Assembly (NCBI GenBank): GCA_964372215.1
Contig: CAYJQC010000003.1
Span: 62,001 to 126,000, forward strand
Source of the DNA: DAIMFL01 sp964372215
GTDB lineage: Bacteria > Pseudomonadota > Alphaproteobacteria > Dongiales > Dongiaceae
Reading direction: 5' to 3'
Length of the DNA: 64,000 bases
Under the pieces are notes generated by a model that saw only the letters and a program-made list of their open reading frames with translations, did no database searches and was not told where the DNA came from. Each line of letters begins with the position of its first letter. The first letter of the stretch is position 1. Position numbers and translations under genes: made by a program. Positions 7,877 through 16,160 of this stretch are shown piece by piece.

Positions 7877-9020
7877 CGCCTGCCAACTCCCCGATGCATC
7901 GTCCGATGGTCGCGGGCGAGATCGGCCGCCCGTCGAGCTGGTTGTAGCGAATGACGGCGGCACTCCGCGGCGCTACCCGCTCGATCTCGAGTGCCAGCTG
8001 GCCGGCGTTCATTTCCGGCACCAACACCTTGCGTGCGAGGCCGGCTGTCGCGACGAATGCCTCCTCGGGGAACGGCCACAGGGTGATGGGCCGGAACAAG
8101 GCGGCGGAGATGCCGGCCGCCCGCGCAGTGGCGACCGCGCGCCGCGCCGCCCTGGCGACGATGCCATAGGCGACGACCAGCACGTCTATTGATCCCTCCG
8201 GCGCGTCGACTTCATGAGCTTCGACGAGCGTACGATGGTGCGTCAGCTTGTCGAGGAGGCGGCGGGTCACACGCTCGGCAACCACCGGATCCTGGCTAGG
8301 AAAGCCATCCTCGCCGTGGGTCAAGCCGGTGACGTGGCTACGATAGCCATCGCCCGGGCGAGCCATCGGCGGGACCCTGTCCGCCGTCTCGGCATAAGGC
8401 AGAAAGCCGGCGCGCGAATCAGTCGCCCAGCAGCGCTCGGCAACGCCGAACGTCGCGGGGTCGGGCAGCGCCACGGACTCCGTCAGATGTCCGATTGCCT
8501 CGTCATACAGCAGCACCACCGGCACCCGCAGCCGCTCGGCGAGGGCGAATCCGCGTGCGGTCTGGCGATAGATCTCTTCGACCGAGGCCGGCGCCAGCAC
8601 GATGATCGGATGATCGCCATGGGTCCCCCAGCGCGCCTGCATCACGTCGCCCTGGGACGGGCGCGTCGGCATTCCGGTCGACGGTCCGCCGCGCATCACG
8701 TCGACGACGACGCAGGGCACTTCTGCCGCCGCGGCGTAGCCGAGATTCTCCTGCTTGAGCGAGAACCCCGGACCGCTGGTCGCCGTCATCGCCATGGCGC
8801 CGCCCAGGGATGCGCCGATGACAGCGCCCATCGACGCGATCTCATCCTCCATCTGGACGAATACGCCGCCCAATCGCGGCAGCCTCGCGGCCATTTGCTC
8901 GGCGATCTCGGAGGACGGCGTGATCGGATAGCCCGCAAAGAAGCGACAGCCGGCGGCAATTGCGCCCAGGGCACAGGCTTCGTTTCCCAGAAGGTTGCGC
9001 CGCACCGACACCGAGGTCAT
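7863..9020 (-). CDS. korA: 2-oxoacid:ferredoxin oxidoreductase, alpha subunit, KorA-like
   Basis: The 385-residue protein shows the alpha-subunit hallmark FFAGYPITPSSEIAEQMA near its N-terminus, MTATSGPGFSLKQENLGYA in the pyrimidine-binding domain and a C-terminal transketolase-like domain. Its ATG at 9020 overlaps the upstream IorB-ferredoxin stop (ATGA), so the much longer open frame upstream is discarded. With KorB and the gamma subunit it would form a complete CoA-dependent 2-oxoacid oxidoreductase. No separate delta ferredoxin gene is present; a KorD-like ferredoxin domain is instead fused to the upstream IorB-type protein. Translational coupling of all five genes argues that the two oxidoreductases are used together, probably in low-oxygen oxidation of amino-acid or aromatic 2-oxoacids. 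Confidence 0.92.
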   Translation of the reverse strand: MTSVSVRRNLLGNEACALGAIAAGCRFFAGYPITPSSEIAEQMAARLPRLGGVFVQMEDEIASMGAVIGASLGGAMAMTATSGPGFSLKQENLGYAAAAEVPCVVVDVMRGGPSTGMPTRPSQGDVMQARWGTHGDHPIIVLAPASVEEIYRQTARGFALAERLRVPVVLLYDEAIGHLTESVALPDPATFGVAERCWATDSRAGFLPYAETADRVPPMARPGDGYRSHVTGLTHGEDGFPSQDPVVAERVTRRLLDKLTHHRTLVEAHEVDAPEGSIDVLVVAYGIVARAARRAVATARAAGISAALFRPITLWPFPEEAFVATAGLARKVLVPEMNAGQLALEIERVAPRSAAVIRYNQLDGRPISPATIGRCIGELAGDGRH

Positions 9021-9919
9021 GCGCTGACCTGCTCGCGATGCACCGTGATCGCGAAATCCGGACATAGCCACTCGCAGATCCGACATCCGGTGCAGGCCGC
9101 CGCGTCGGTCAGTGCGACAATCTGGCGGTCGTCGAGTACGAGGCAGCGCTCCGGGCACATCTTGACGCAGATGTCGCAGCCCTTGCACCAGTTCGGAATG
9201 ATTTCGAGCCGAATGCTGTCGCCGATGGCCGCCCAGCGCGGCGGCGGCGCGGCCGTGTCGGCCGCCGCCGACGGGATCTCGCCGGACTCGGTCCAGGCGC
9301 GCCCTCGCAGGAAGGCCGCGCAATTGACCTCCAAGGTTCGGGGCGGCACCGCGTGCTCGATCGCCTGCAGCCAGTCCTCCACGGGAAAGTCGAACGCCGT
9401 CGAGAGGGCGCCGAGGAGCACGGTGTTGGCCGCACGCTCGTTGCCCAGCGCGCCCGCGAGTCCGGTAGCGTCGAGCGCATAACCGCTGACGAGGCGCCCG
9501 AAGACGTCGGCCGGCGTTTCCCGCGCGTAGCCGTTGGCCGCTCCGGGCTGGCGGTTGCGGCAGGCGAACGGCGGCACGATGTGTTGCGTGTCGGCGATAA
9601 AGGTGCCGTGCTCGGCGTTCAGATGAGGCAGCCAGCGCAGCCCCTCGGCCCATTCGAGCGCCAGCAAGACGTCCGCCTCGCCCTTCGGGATGGTCGGAGA
9701 CCAGACCTGCGATCCGAAACGGACATGGCTGAACACGCCGCCGCCGCGCTTGGCCATGCCGTGCACTTCGCTCTGCTTCACCTGCAGGCCCTGGAGCTGG
9801 CAGACCTCGGCCAGAACCTTCGACACCATGATGACGCCCTGGCCGCCGACTCCGACGATCAGGACGTTGGTGGGGACGGCGGCCGCCGCGCCGCTACCGG
9901 GGACTGGTGCGGATGGCAT
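9017..9919 (-). CDS. Indolepyruvate oxidoreductase beta subunit fused to a 2x[4Fe-4S] ferredoxin domain
   Basis: This 300-residue protein has two parts. Residues about 15-215 are the IorB gamma-type domain, opening with NVLIVGVGGQGVIMVSKVLA and containing SEVHGMAKRGGGVFSHVRFG. The last 65 residues are a two-cluster ferredoxin with motifs CKGCDICVKMCP and CTGCRICEWLCP followed by DFAI, which looks like KorD of 2-oxoglutarate oxidoreductase. The fusion may hand electrons between the IorAB and KorAB-gamma enzymes. The start is uncertain: an ATG at 9919 is preferred over a GTG at 9940; neither has a clear ribosome binding site, and both overlap the end of iorA, so coupled reinitiation is likely. 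Confidence 0.88.
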   Translation of the reverse strand: MPSAPVPGSGAAAAVPTNVLIVGVGGQGVIMVSKVLAEVCQLQGLQVKQSEVHGMAKRGGGVFSHVRFGSQVWSPTIPKGEADVLLALEWAEGLRWLPHLNAEHGTFIADTQHIVPPFACRNRQPGAANGYARETPADVFGRLVSGYALDATGLAGALGNERAANTVLLGALSTAFDFPVEDWLQAIEHAVPPRTLEVNCAAFLRGRAWTESGEIPSAAADTAAPPPRWAAIGDSIRLEIIPNWCKGCDICVKMCPERCLVLDDRQIVALTDAAACTGCRICEWLCPDFAITVHREQVSA

Positions 9920-11705
9920 CGGTCGGACAGAGCTGGGCACAGAGAGTGCAGCCTATGCAGGTCGCGGCATCGATCTTCACCTTGTGGCGGTCCTCGTGCC
10001 ACCCGTCGCTCCAGGTGAGCGAAGGGCAGCCCAGGTTCATGCACGCCTGACAGGCGATGCAAGCATCGCCATCGATGGTCAGCGCGGGCCCCTTGATGCG
10101 CACCGGATCGAGGACGCAAGGCCTGTCGGCGATCACGACGGCGACGCCCTTGTGGGCCGCAGCCTCGCGCAGCGTCTGGTACATCGAGGCAAGGTCGTAG
10201 GAATCCACCTTCCGCACCCAGTCCACCCCGCAGGCGCGGATCAGCGCCTCGTAGTCGGTCCGATGGGTTTCCGCGCCGCGCAGGGTCCTGCCGGTACCCG
10301 GATGATCCTGCCCGCCGGTCATCGCTGTCGTGTGGTTGTCGAGCAGCAGAACGGTGATGCGCGCCTGGTTGTAGACGGCATCGATCAGCGGCGGGATTCC
10401 GCCATGAAGAAAGGTCGAATCACCGATCGTCGCGACGATCGGCCGGTCCTCGGTTGCCGCCTTGGCGAGACCCGCGGCGACGCCGATGCTGGAGCCCATT
10501 GCGACGCAGGTATCGATCGCCCGCAGCGGCTCCATCGCCGCCAGGGTGTAGCAGCCGATGTCGCCGGCGACGCGCGCGCCCATGGCGCGTAGCGCCATGT
10601 AGCCGCCCGTATGCGGGCAACCCGGGCACAGCACCGGCGGCCGGACGATCGCTGTCGCCTCCGCCGACGGAGCGGATTGCTGCGGTCGCAGCACGCCGGC
10701 CTTGACCAGGCCGGCGCGCACGAGTTCGGGTGACAGCTCACCGCAACGCGGGAAGAACTCTTTGCCCGCGGCGGCGATTCCCATCGCCCGGATCTCGGTT
10801 TCGATCACCGGCTCCAGCTCTTCGACGACGAGGACCCGCTCGACGGTGCCGCAGAACCGTGCAATCGCGTCTCTGGCGAGAGGGTAGGAAGACGCAAGCT
10901 TGAGGATCGTGGCGTCGGGCAGCACTTCCTTCACGTAGCCGTAGGCGGTGCCGACGGTGACGATGCCGATACCCGGATCGCCCGGTTCGAGCCGTGTCAC
11001 TGCGGCCGTGTCGAGCCACACGCCGAGGTCGTGCTCGCGGGCGACGAGCAGCGGGTGCCGCTCCCGGGCATGCGATGGCATGATGACGTTCTTGCGCGGG
11101 TTGTCGACGAAGCCGCGTGGCGGCGGCACGCGGCGTTCGCCGAGCCGCACCAGGCTTCGGGTATGCGACAGGCGTGTCGTGCTGCGCAGCATGACCGGTG
11201 TGTCGAACCGCTCGCTCAGATCGAAGGCGAGGCGCGTGAATTCGAGCGCCTCCTGCGCGTCCGACGGCTCCAGCACCGGGATCCCCGCATAGCGGCCGAA
11301 CAGCCGCGTGTCCTGCTCGGTCTGCGAGCTGTGAATCCCAGGGTCGTCGCAGACGACGAGGACGAGTCCGGCATTCACGCCGATATAGGCCTGGGACATC
11401 ACCGCGTCGGCGGCCACGTTGAGCCCGATGTGCTTCATCGCGGTGAGCGCCCGGACGCCGGCGAAGGCGGCGCCGATGGCGACGTCGCAGGCAACCTTCT
11501 CGTTGGTCGACCACTGGGCGTCGACGTCTTCGGGCGGATAGCTGCCGAGCGCCTCCAATACCTCGGTACTGGGGGTGCCGGGATATGCCGCCGCGACACG
11601 GACGCCAGCTTCCCAGGCGCCCCGCGCGATGGCCTCGTTGCCGCTGAGGGGCCGGGTCATGGAGGCGGAAGTCGCCTGTCCAGTGACCCTCACTTGCTGA
11701 TCCAC
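9894..11705 (-). CDS. iorA: Indolepyruvate ferredoxin oxidoreductase, alpha subunit
   Basis: The 603-residue protein has the single-chain IorA layout: an N-terminal pyrimidine-binding domain (PLSGNEAIARGAWEAGV, then YPGTPSTEVLEAL), a central TPP-binding domain (LCPGCPHTGGYMAL, and GDSTFLHGGIPPLIDAVYN) and a C-terminal ferredoxin domain with motifs CIACQACMNLGCP and CIGCTLCAQLCP. The enzyme oxidatively decarboxylates arylpyruvates such as indolepyruvate and phenylpyruvate to aryl-acetyl-CoA with ferredoxin as acceptor. It is the first gene of the operon; its GTG start is preceded in frame by a TGA at 11714-11712, so it cannot be longer. The 250-base upstream spacer shows no exact FNR box. Confidence 0.94.
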   Translation of the reverse strand: MDQQVRVTGQATSASMTRPLSGNEAIARGAWEAGVRVAAAYPGTPSTEVLEALGSYPPEDVDAQWSTNEKVACDVAIGAAFAGVRALTAMKHIGLNVAADAVMSQAYIGVNAGLVLVVCDDPGIHSSQTEQDTRLFGRYAGIPVLEPSDAQEALEFTRLAFDLSERFDTPVMLRSTTRLSHTRSLVRLGERRVPPPRGFVDNPRKNVIMPSHARERHPLLVAREHDLGVWLDTAAVTRLEPGDPGIGIVTVGTAYGYVKEVLPDATILKLASSYPLARDAIARFCGTVERVLVVEELEPVIETEIRAMGIAAAGKEFFPRCGELSPELVRAGLVKAGVLRPQQSAPSAEATAIVRPPVLCPGCPHTGGYMALRAMGARVAGDIGCYTLAAMEPLRAIDTCVAMGSSIGVAAGLAKAATEDRPIVATIGDSTFLHGGIPPLIDAVYNQARITVLLLDNHTTAMTGGQDHPGTGRTLRGAETHRTDYEALIRACGVDWVRKVDSYDLASMYQTLREAAAHKGVAVVIADRPCVLDPVRIKGPALTIDGDACIACQACMNLGCPSLTWSDGWHEDRHKVKIDAATCIGCTLCAQLCPTDAIRTSPR

Positions 11706-11955
11706 GGTGGTTCACGCCTCCCCAGCGCTGCCCAGCCTACCGCGCCAGCCTACATCGGCTGGGGCAAAGTAATACAGAAATATGAAGTGCGGTTGATAAT
11801 CTGTGTCACATCGCCGCAGAACCGCGGGCCAGGCGGCGTGTTCCGCCATCCGATGCCGAAGACCGGATCAGGGCATAGGCCGCCGCATTGATGATGCGCG
11901 GGCAGCAAGCCGGCAGGCGCGGGCGCGTTCAGAAATGTCGCAATTCTTGCCGGCG

Positions 11956-14199
11956 TCACGTATAAGTTGTATCTATATGATCCTGTTCAGCGGCAGGCAG
12001 TCGCCTGAAGACATCGCAGAGCAGTGCCTTGAACACCGGAAAGCCCGAGATCGGGTCGAAGTTCCCGGGGTCGGTGAGTTCGTTGACATTGGCGTCCTGC
12101 CACGCGCCAGGGCCGAGCGGCCCGCCGCCACCCATGTTGACCTCGACAGCGCCCGGCACGATGTCCTCCGTGACGCAAGCCCAGTAGTGCACCGCGCCTC
12201 GCGGACTCGCGACCACGACAGGATCACCATCGGCGATCCCGCGTGGTTGGGCATCGCTCGGGTGCATATGCACCAGGGGGCGCGACTGCTGGGCGAGAAA
12301 CGACGGCACATTGAGGTGCTGAGAGCGGAACGCCGTCTGCGTGCGGGCGCCGCTGTTGAACACCAGCGGAAAGCGCCTCGCCAGTTCGGGTGAGGCGCGC
12401 GGTCCCTCCTTCGGCTCCGTGTAGACCGGCAGCGCATCGTAGCCGTGGCTGCGCAGCCACTCGGACGCGATCTCGAACTTGCCTGTTGGCGTTGCGAAGC
12501 CGGGCCGGCCGTCCGGACGGAGTTCACCGGACAGGTACTTGCGGAACTTCATCGGCGGCTGTTCCAGCCGGAGTCCTTGCGGACTTTCGCGCAGCTCGGC
12601 CAAGGTCACCCCGGTACCGTCGAGCATGTGTTCGACCAGCGCCTCCTCGCTCTGCGGCCACAAATGACCGTAGCCGAGCCGCCGCGCCAGCTCGGCGAAT
12701 ATCAGATAGTCGTTGCGAGCCTCGCCCTGCGGCTCGATGACGCGTCGGCGCAATTGAACGTATCCGTCATAGGCCATGTAGGACTCGATCTCGAACATGG
12801 TCGTCGCCGGCAGAAGCAGGTCCGCATAGGCCGAATCGGCGGTCGGGAACCGATTCACGCAGACCAGCAGATCCAGCGCCGAAAGGGCGTCGCGCCACTG
12901 TTTGGGATCGGGCCACGCGGTGATCAGGGACGCGCCGCTGACGATGAGCCCGCGGACCGGATAGGGCCTGGACTGCAGAATCGCCCGGGGCAGCGCGGCC
13001 GCGTGCGCCTCCCGCCGGACCGCGTGATAGAGCGGGAACTCGTCGCATCCGATGGGCGTGGGTGCGTCGGCCGGCGGCTCGGTCAGGATCCGCGCCGTTT
13101 GTGGGCGGCCGCTCATCTTGAACAGCTTGCCGCCGGGCACATCGAGGTGGCCGGCGAGCGCCTGCAGGCACCACACTGCACGGATGGCCTGCATGCCGGT
13201 GTTGGAGTACTCCAGGCCGGTATAGGTCAGCATCGCACAGCCCTTCGCGGCTGCGATGGAGCGGGTCAACGCCCGAATGACGCCGGCCGAAACGCCGGTG
13301 ATGTCAGCGACGCGCTCCGGCGTAAAGTCGCGGAGATAGTCGGCGAGCTCGGCGAGCCCATGCGTCCATTGCTGGGCGAACACGCGATCCTCCAGCCCTT
13401 CCTCGAGCAGCACGCGAAGGGCGCCGAGCGCCAGGGCGCCGTCGGTGCCTGGCCGTATGGCGATCCATTCCGCCTGGGTGGCCCGCACGGTTTCGGTCCG
13501 CCGGTGGTCGATCACGATGATCCGAGCGCCGCGTGCCCGCGCCTGCTTCAGCAGCCGCAGATTGACCGGCGGCGAGTCGGTCGCAGGATTCGCACCCCAC
13601 ACCAGGACGAGCTCGGCATTCGCCAAATCTTCACGAAGGTCCCGAGCGCTGCCGCCAAAGCAGGCGCGCGGCGCGATCATCCCGTAGGATGCATAGCAGA
13701 GCGAGCCGACGCCCATGGTATTGGGCGACCCGAACGGAAAGAGCACCGCGCTCGCCGAGGACTCGATCGTACCCGCGGGAGCGAACGCCTCGTTCAGTCC
13801 GAACTCGAAATTGCCACGGCCGGTGTAGATGCAGACTGCCTCCGGCCCGTGCCGCGCGGCGATCTGTCGCAGCGCGCCGATCCAGAGGTCGTAGGCTTCG
13901 TCCCACCCGATGCGCTCGAATCGTCCCTCCCCGCGCGCGCCGACCCGGCGCTGCGGATACAGCAGGCGGTCGGGTGAGTACACGATCTCGCGGGCCCGCA
14001 TGCCGCGCGGGCAGACAATTCCCAGAGGGTGATCCTTGAGCGGGGTCAGTCGCTCGATCCGGCCATCGATCAAGTGAACGTTGACGCCGCATCCGGCCGC
14101 GCAAACCCCGCACATGCTCGCGACGATCTGCCGCCGGCTTTCGTCCTCGTCCTGGCGAACGGGCGCGGCATCTGCCCCGGCGCTGCGCGACCTATCCAA
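11956..14199 (-). CDS. Stand-alone molybdopterin oxidoreductase (formate dehydrogenase/DMSO reductase family)
   Basis: The 747-residue catalytic subunit has an N-terminal 4Fe-4S motif C30-x2-C33-x3-C37-x25-C63 followed by PRGMRAREI, a molybdopterin fold, and a C-terminal molydopterin-binding domain (HMHPSDAQPRGIADGDPVVV). Cys168 in SLCYASYG is the likely molybdenum ligand. I place the start at a TTG (14199) with AGGAG seven bases upstream; the nearby ATG frame stops at once and the longer ATG reading at 14274 lacks such a site. No twin-arginine signal, Fe-S partner subunit or membrane anchor gene is present, so it is probably cytoplasmic with unknown electron partners. The substrate is unknown. 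The adjacent DUF2478 and 2-oxoacid oxidoreductase genes suggest a low-oxygen redox role. Confidence 0.87.
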   Translation of the reverse strand: MDRSRSAGADAAPVRQDEDESRRQIVASMCGVCAAGCGVNVHLIDGRIERLTPLKDHPLGIVCPRGMRAREIVYSPDRLLYPQRRVGARGEGRFERIGWDEAYDLWIGALRQIAARHGPEAVCIYTGRGNFEFGLNEAFAPAGTIESSASAVLFPFGSPNTMGVGSLCYASYGMIAPRACFGGSARDLREDLANAELVLVWGANPATDSPPVNLRLLKQARARGARIIVIDHRRTETVRATQAEWIAIRPGTDGALALGALRVLLEEGLEDRVFAQQWTHGLAELADYLRDFTPERVADITGVSAGVIRALTRSIAAAKGCAMLTYTGLEYSNTGMQAIRAVWCLQALAGHLDVPGGKLFKMSGRPQTARILTEPPADAPTPIGCDEFPLYHAVRREAHAAALPRAILQSRPYPVRGLIVSGASLITAWPDPKQWRDALSALDLLVCVNRFPTADSAYADLLLPATTMFEIESYMAYDGYVQLRRRVIEPQGEARNDYLIFAELARRLGYGHLWPQSEEALVEHMLDGTGVTLAELRESPQGLRLEQPPMKFRKYLSGELRPDGRPGFATPTGKFEIASEWLRSHGYDALPVYTEPKEGPRASPELARRFPLVFNSGARTQTAFRSQHLNVPSFLAQQSRPLVHMHPSDAQPRGIADGDPVVVASPRGAVHYWACVTEDIVPGAVEVNMGGGGPLGPGAWQDANVNELTDPGNFDPISGFPVFKALLCDVFRRLPAAEQDHIDTTYT

Positions 14200-14502
14200 C
14201 TTCCATCTCCTGCGGCCCGTCGATCCAACTTGGCCACTGGACGACTGCGTATGGTGGCGAAAGGACCGCGCCAAAGGCCTGTGGAGCGGCGTCAGTGGTT
14301 TCGATGGTACTCCGTGAATGCCGGACCCATGACTTCTGCAGTGCAGCCGAAGCGCGGCGCTCGACGAGCGCCGGCCGAGCCATCGGTTGGCACTTGCCGA
14401 GGATCCTGGAGGTCCCGAGGGCGCGCGGATGCCGGAACAGTCCGCCCGTCCCGGCCGTCCGCAGCAGGTGGCTGCGCCGCGGGCGCGCGGCCTTGCGCGT
14501 AG
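14200..14502. other. Spacer between DUF2478 gene and molybdopterin oxidoreductase gene
   Basis: This 303-base stretch holds the ribosome binding site AGGAG (14207-14211) for the TTG start of the molybdopterin oxidoreductase. I see no convincing gene, FNR-type box or terminator in the rest; open frames here lack ribosome binding sites and protein-like composition. Confidence 0.5.
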
Positions 14503-15057
14503 TCAAGCGCAGCCACATTTCTGCACGGTGCGGTGGCACCAGCTCAGGATGGCGGCCCGGTCAGCCGGCAGAGCAGTACCCAGCCCGCCGTGAAAATTCT
14601 CCCACGCCTCGGCATGCTCGTCTCGCACCGCCAGGAGAACGGGAATGCCCGCGGACACCGCCTTCTGGATCGTGGCCCGCAGCCCTTGGCCCTCGGCCTC
14701 CGCCCGGCCGAAGCGGTTGAGGACGAGCATATCCAAGTCCTCCTCGAGGGCTGCTTCCAGGCGCGTCGCCACGTCGGCGAGCGCCGCCGAATCGAGCCGG
14801 CAGGCCGATGTACCAGAGCCCAGATCCTGCGAAATCGAGACCAGCGAGCCGTTGCGCAGGTCGCGCAAGCGCATGACAGCACAACAATCGCCGCCGTCGG
14901 TGCTCGCGTGCTGGATCAGGCCGCCAAGACGAACGCCCGATGCCGCGAGGTCGTCGGTGACGTCTTGCATCAAGTCGTCGATCGCCATGCCGGCGGCATA
15001 GCGGATCGCCCCGATCGGATGAGCCTCCGTCGAGCCGCGGTCGCATGTGGTCTGCAT
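14503..15057 (-). CDS. DUF2478 family protein
   Basis: The 184-residue protein matches the DUF2478 pattern: an early GMAIDDLMQDVTDDLAASGV segment, then RLGGLIQ, the block RLRDLRNGSLVSISQDLG, CRLD and a late VLNRFGRAEAEGQGL segment. DUF2478 proteins are NTPase-like proteins often found beside molybdate transport or molybdoenzyme genes; their biochemical role is not established as far as I know. The start at 15057 is chosen for GAGGA seven bases upstream, rather than the ATG 12 codons earlier. An exact FNR-type box lies about 105 bases upstream (15155-15168), so the gene is likely induced without oxygen or by NO. It precedes the molybdopterin oxidoreductase in the same direction, so a support role for that enzyme is plausible. 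Confidence 0.82.
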   Translation of the reverse strand: MQTTCDRGSTEAHPIGAIRYAAGMAIDDLMQDVTDDLAASGVRLGGLIQHASTDGGDCCAVMRLRDLRNGSLVSISQDLGSGTSACRLDSAALADVATRLEAALEEDLDMLVLNRFGRAEAEGQGLRATIQKAVSAGIPVLLAVRDEHAEAWENFHGGLGTALPADRAAILSWCHRTVQKCGCA

Positions 15058-15154
15058 TATGAAGTCCTCGAGAGGGTGACGCGGGCGGCGCATCCGGGGC
15101 AGGCGAGGCTTGCCGGCGCCGGCGAAGTGGAGGACATGATTGTCCTCAAAGCAC

Positions 15155-15168
15155 TTGATTCAGATCAA
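15155..15168 (-). promoter_or_regulatory. FNR/DNR-type box upstream of DUF2478 gene
   Basis: TTGATTCAGATCAA is an exact TTGAT-N4-ATCAA palindrome in the divergent spacer between the DUF2478 gene and the Crp/Fnr regulator gene. An activator position of -41.5 would put the DUF2478 transcription start near 15120, with a leader of about 60 bases. A second box for the regulator lies 114 bases away. Confidence 0.8.
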
Positions 15169-15268
15169 AGGCGACGACCAGCGAAGGCAGCATAATTGTC
15201 GCACCGGTTTGGCGAATGTCCGTGGTTGATCAGGCGCGGTCGTGGAGGCAACGATCCGCCGCCATCGC

Positions 15269-15282
15269 TTGATGAAAATCAA
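15269..15282 (+). promoter_or_regulatory. FNR/DNR-type box upstream of the Crp/Fnr regulator gene
   Basis: TTGATGAAAATCAA is an exact TTGAT-N4-ATCAA palindrome. Its centre is about 62 bases before the regulator's ATG; activation from -41.5 would start transcription near 15317 and leave a leader of about 20 bases. The regulator may therefore control its own gene, or be controlled by another FNR-type protein. Confidence 0.82.
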
Positions 15283-15337
15283 TGGTCAGGTCCGTTTGGT
15301 ATGATCATCCGACCGGTCGAGGGAGTCGGGGACGCAG

Positions 15338-16030
15338 ATGCGCGCCAAAGACATCGGCGATGTACGCGGGTTGGCCCTGTTCCGCGGCTGCAGCGACACG
15401 ACCTTCGAATCGCTTGTGCGGGCGGGATTTCTGCAGCGCTTTCCGCGTGGCGTCCGCCTGATCCAGGAAAACGACCCGGCAGACTTTCTCTATGTGGTCG
15501 TCGATGGCCTGGTCGAGATGCTGGCCACAAATGGCGGACGCGAGACGACCCTGGGGTTCGTTCGTCCCATGGGAACCTTCGTCCTGGCCGCAGTCCTATC
15601 GGATCAGGTCCATCTGCAGGCCGCTCGGACCCTCGACAGCTCGCGTCTCCTGATGATTCCGGCCGAGAGCATCCGAAGCGCTATGTCCGGGGATCCAGGC
15701 TTCATGTCGACCGTCGTCTCCGAACTCACCACTGGCTACCGGGGCATCGTCAAGGAACTGAAGAACCAGAAGCTCAGAACCGGCGTGGATCGCCTCGCCA
15801 ACTGGCTCATCCAGACCAACGAGCGTCAGGGGGGTGGGGGCGTTGTACGGATCGATGTGGAGAAGCGTGTTCTTGCCTCCTGCCTCGGCATGGCACCTGA
15901 AAATCTGTCGCGCGCTTTCATCGCGCTTGGCCGCTACGGCGTTGAACTGAGCGGTTCGCGCGTCCATCTGCGCCAGGTCCAGGCTCTCACGAACTTTGCC
16001 CAGCCGAATCCGTTGATCGACGATCCGTGA
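15338..16030 (+). CDS. Crp/Fnr family transcription regulator, DNR-like
   Basis: The 230-residue protein has a cyclic-nucleotide-binding-type sensor domain (about 10-125), a long dimer helix (about 125-160) and a C-terminal winged helix-turn-helix. Its recognition helix reads ENLSRAF with Glu188, Ser191 and Arg192, the E-x-x-S-R pattern that FNR and DNR use to read TTGAT. The N-terminal cysteine cluster of FNR is missing (only Cys18 and Cys182 are seen), so it is not an FNR-type 4Fe-4S oxygen sensor; DNR/NNR proteins of this form sense NO through haem. Canonical cAMP-contact residues are not evident. Four exact TTGAT-N4-ATCAA boxes nearby are its natural candidate targets, one in front of its own gene. 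GGGGA lies five bases before the ATG. Confidence 0.88.
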   Translation: MRAKDIGDVRGLALFRGCSDTTFESLVRAGFLQRFPRGVRLIQENDPADFLYVVVDGLVEMLATNGGRETTLGFVRPMGTFVLAAVLSDQVHLQAARTLDSSRLLMIPAESIRSAMSGDPGFMSTVVSELTTGYRGIVKELKNQKLRTGVDRLANWLIQTNERQGGGGVVRIDVEKRVLASCLGMAPENLSRAFIALGRYGVELSGSRVHLRQVQALTNFAQPNPLIDDP

Positions 16031-16104
16031 TCGTGATCTTGGCCTGACGATCGCGGCTCGTGGTCAATCCGGCAGAATATCGGCCGGCCGGGCACGTTTC
16101 ATAG

Positions 16105-16121
16105 CGCCGCAGACTGCGGCG
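16105..16121. terminator. GC-rich hairpin between convergent genes
   Basis: CGCCGC-AGACT-GCGGCG forms a six-pair stem with a five-base loop in the 130-base spacer between the convergent regulator and lysR genes. It has no U-tract on either side, so termination in both directions is only a guess from position. Confidence 0.3.
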
Positions 16122-16160
16122 GCCCCTGGCCTCCGAGCGCAACCCATGGAGGTTCGACAA

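Noticed and set aside
11785..11815. TTGATAATCTGTGTCACA as an FNR or CRP site upstream of iorA
   Set aside because: Only one half-site matches in either consensus; the second half has several mismatches.
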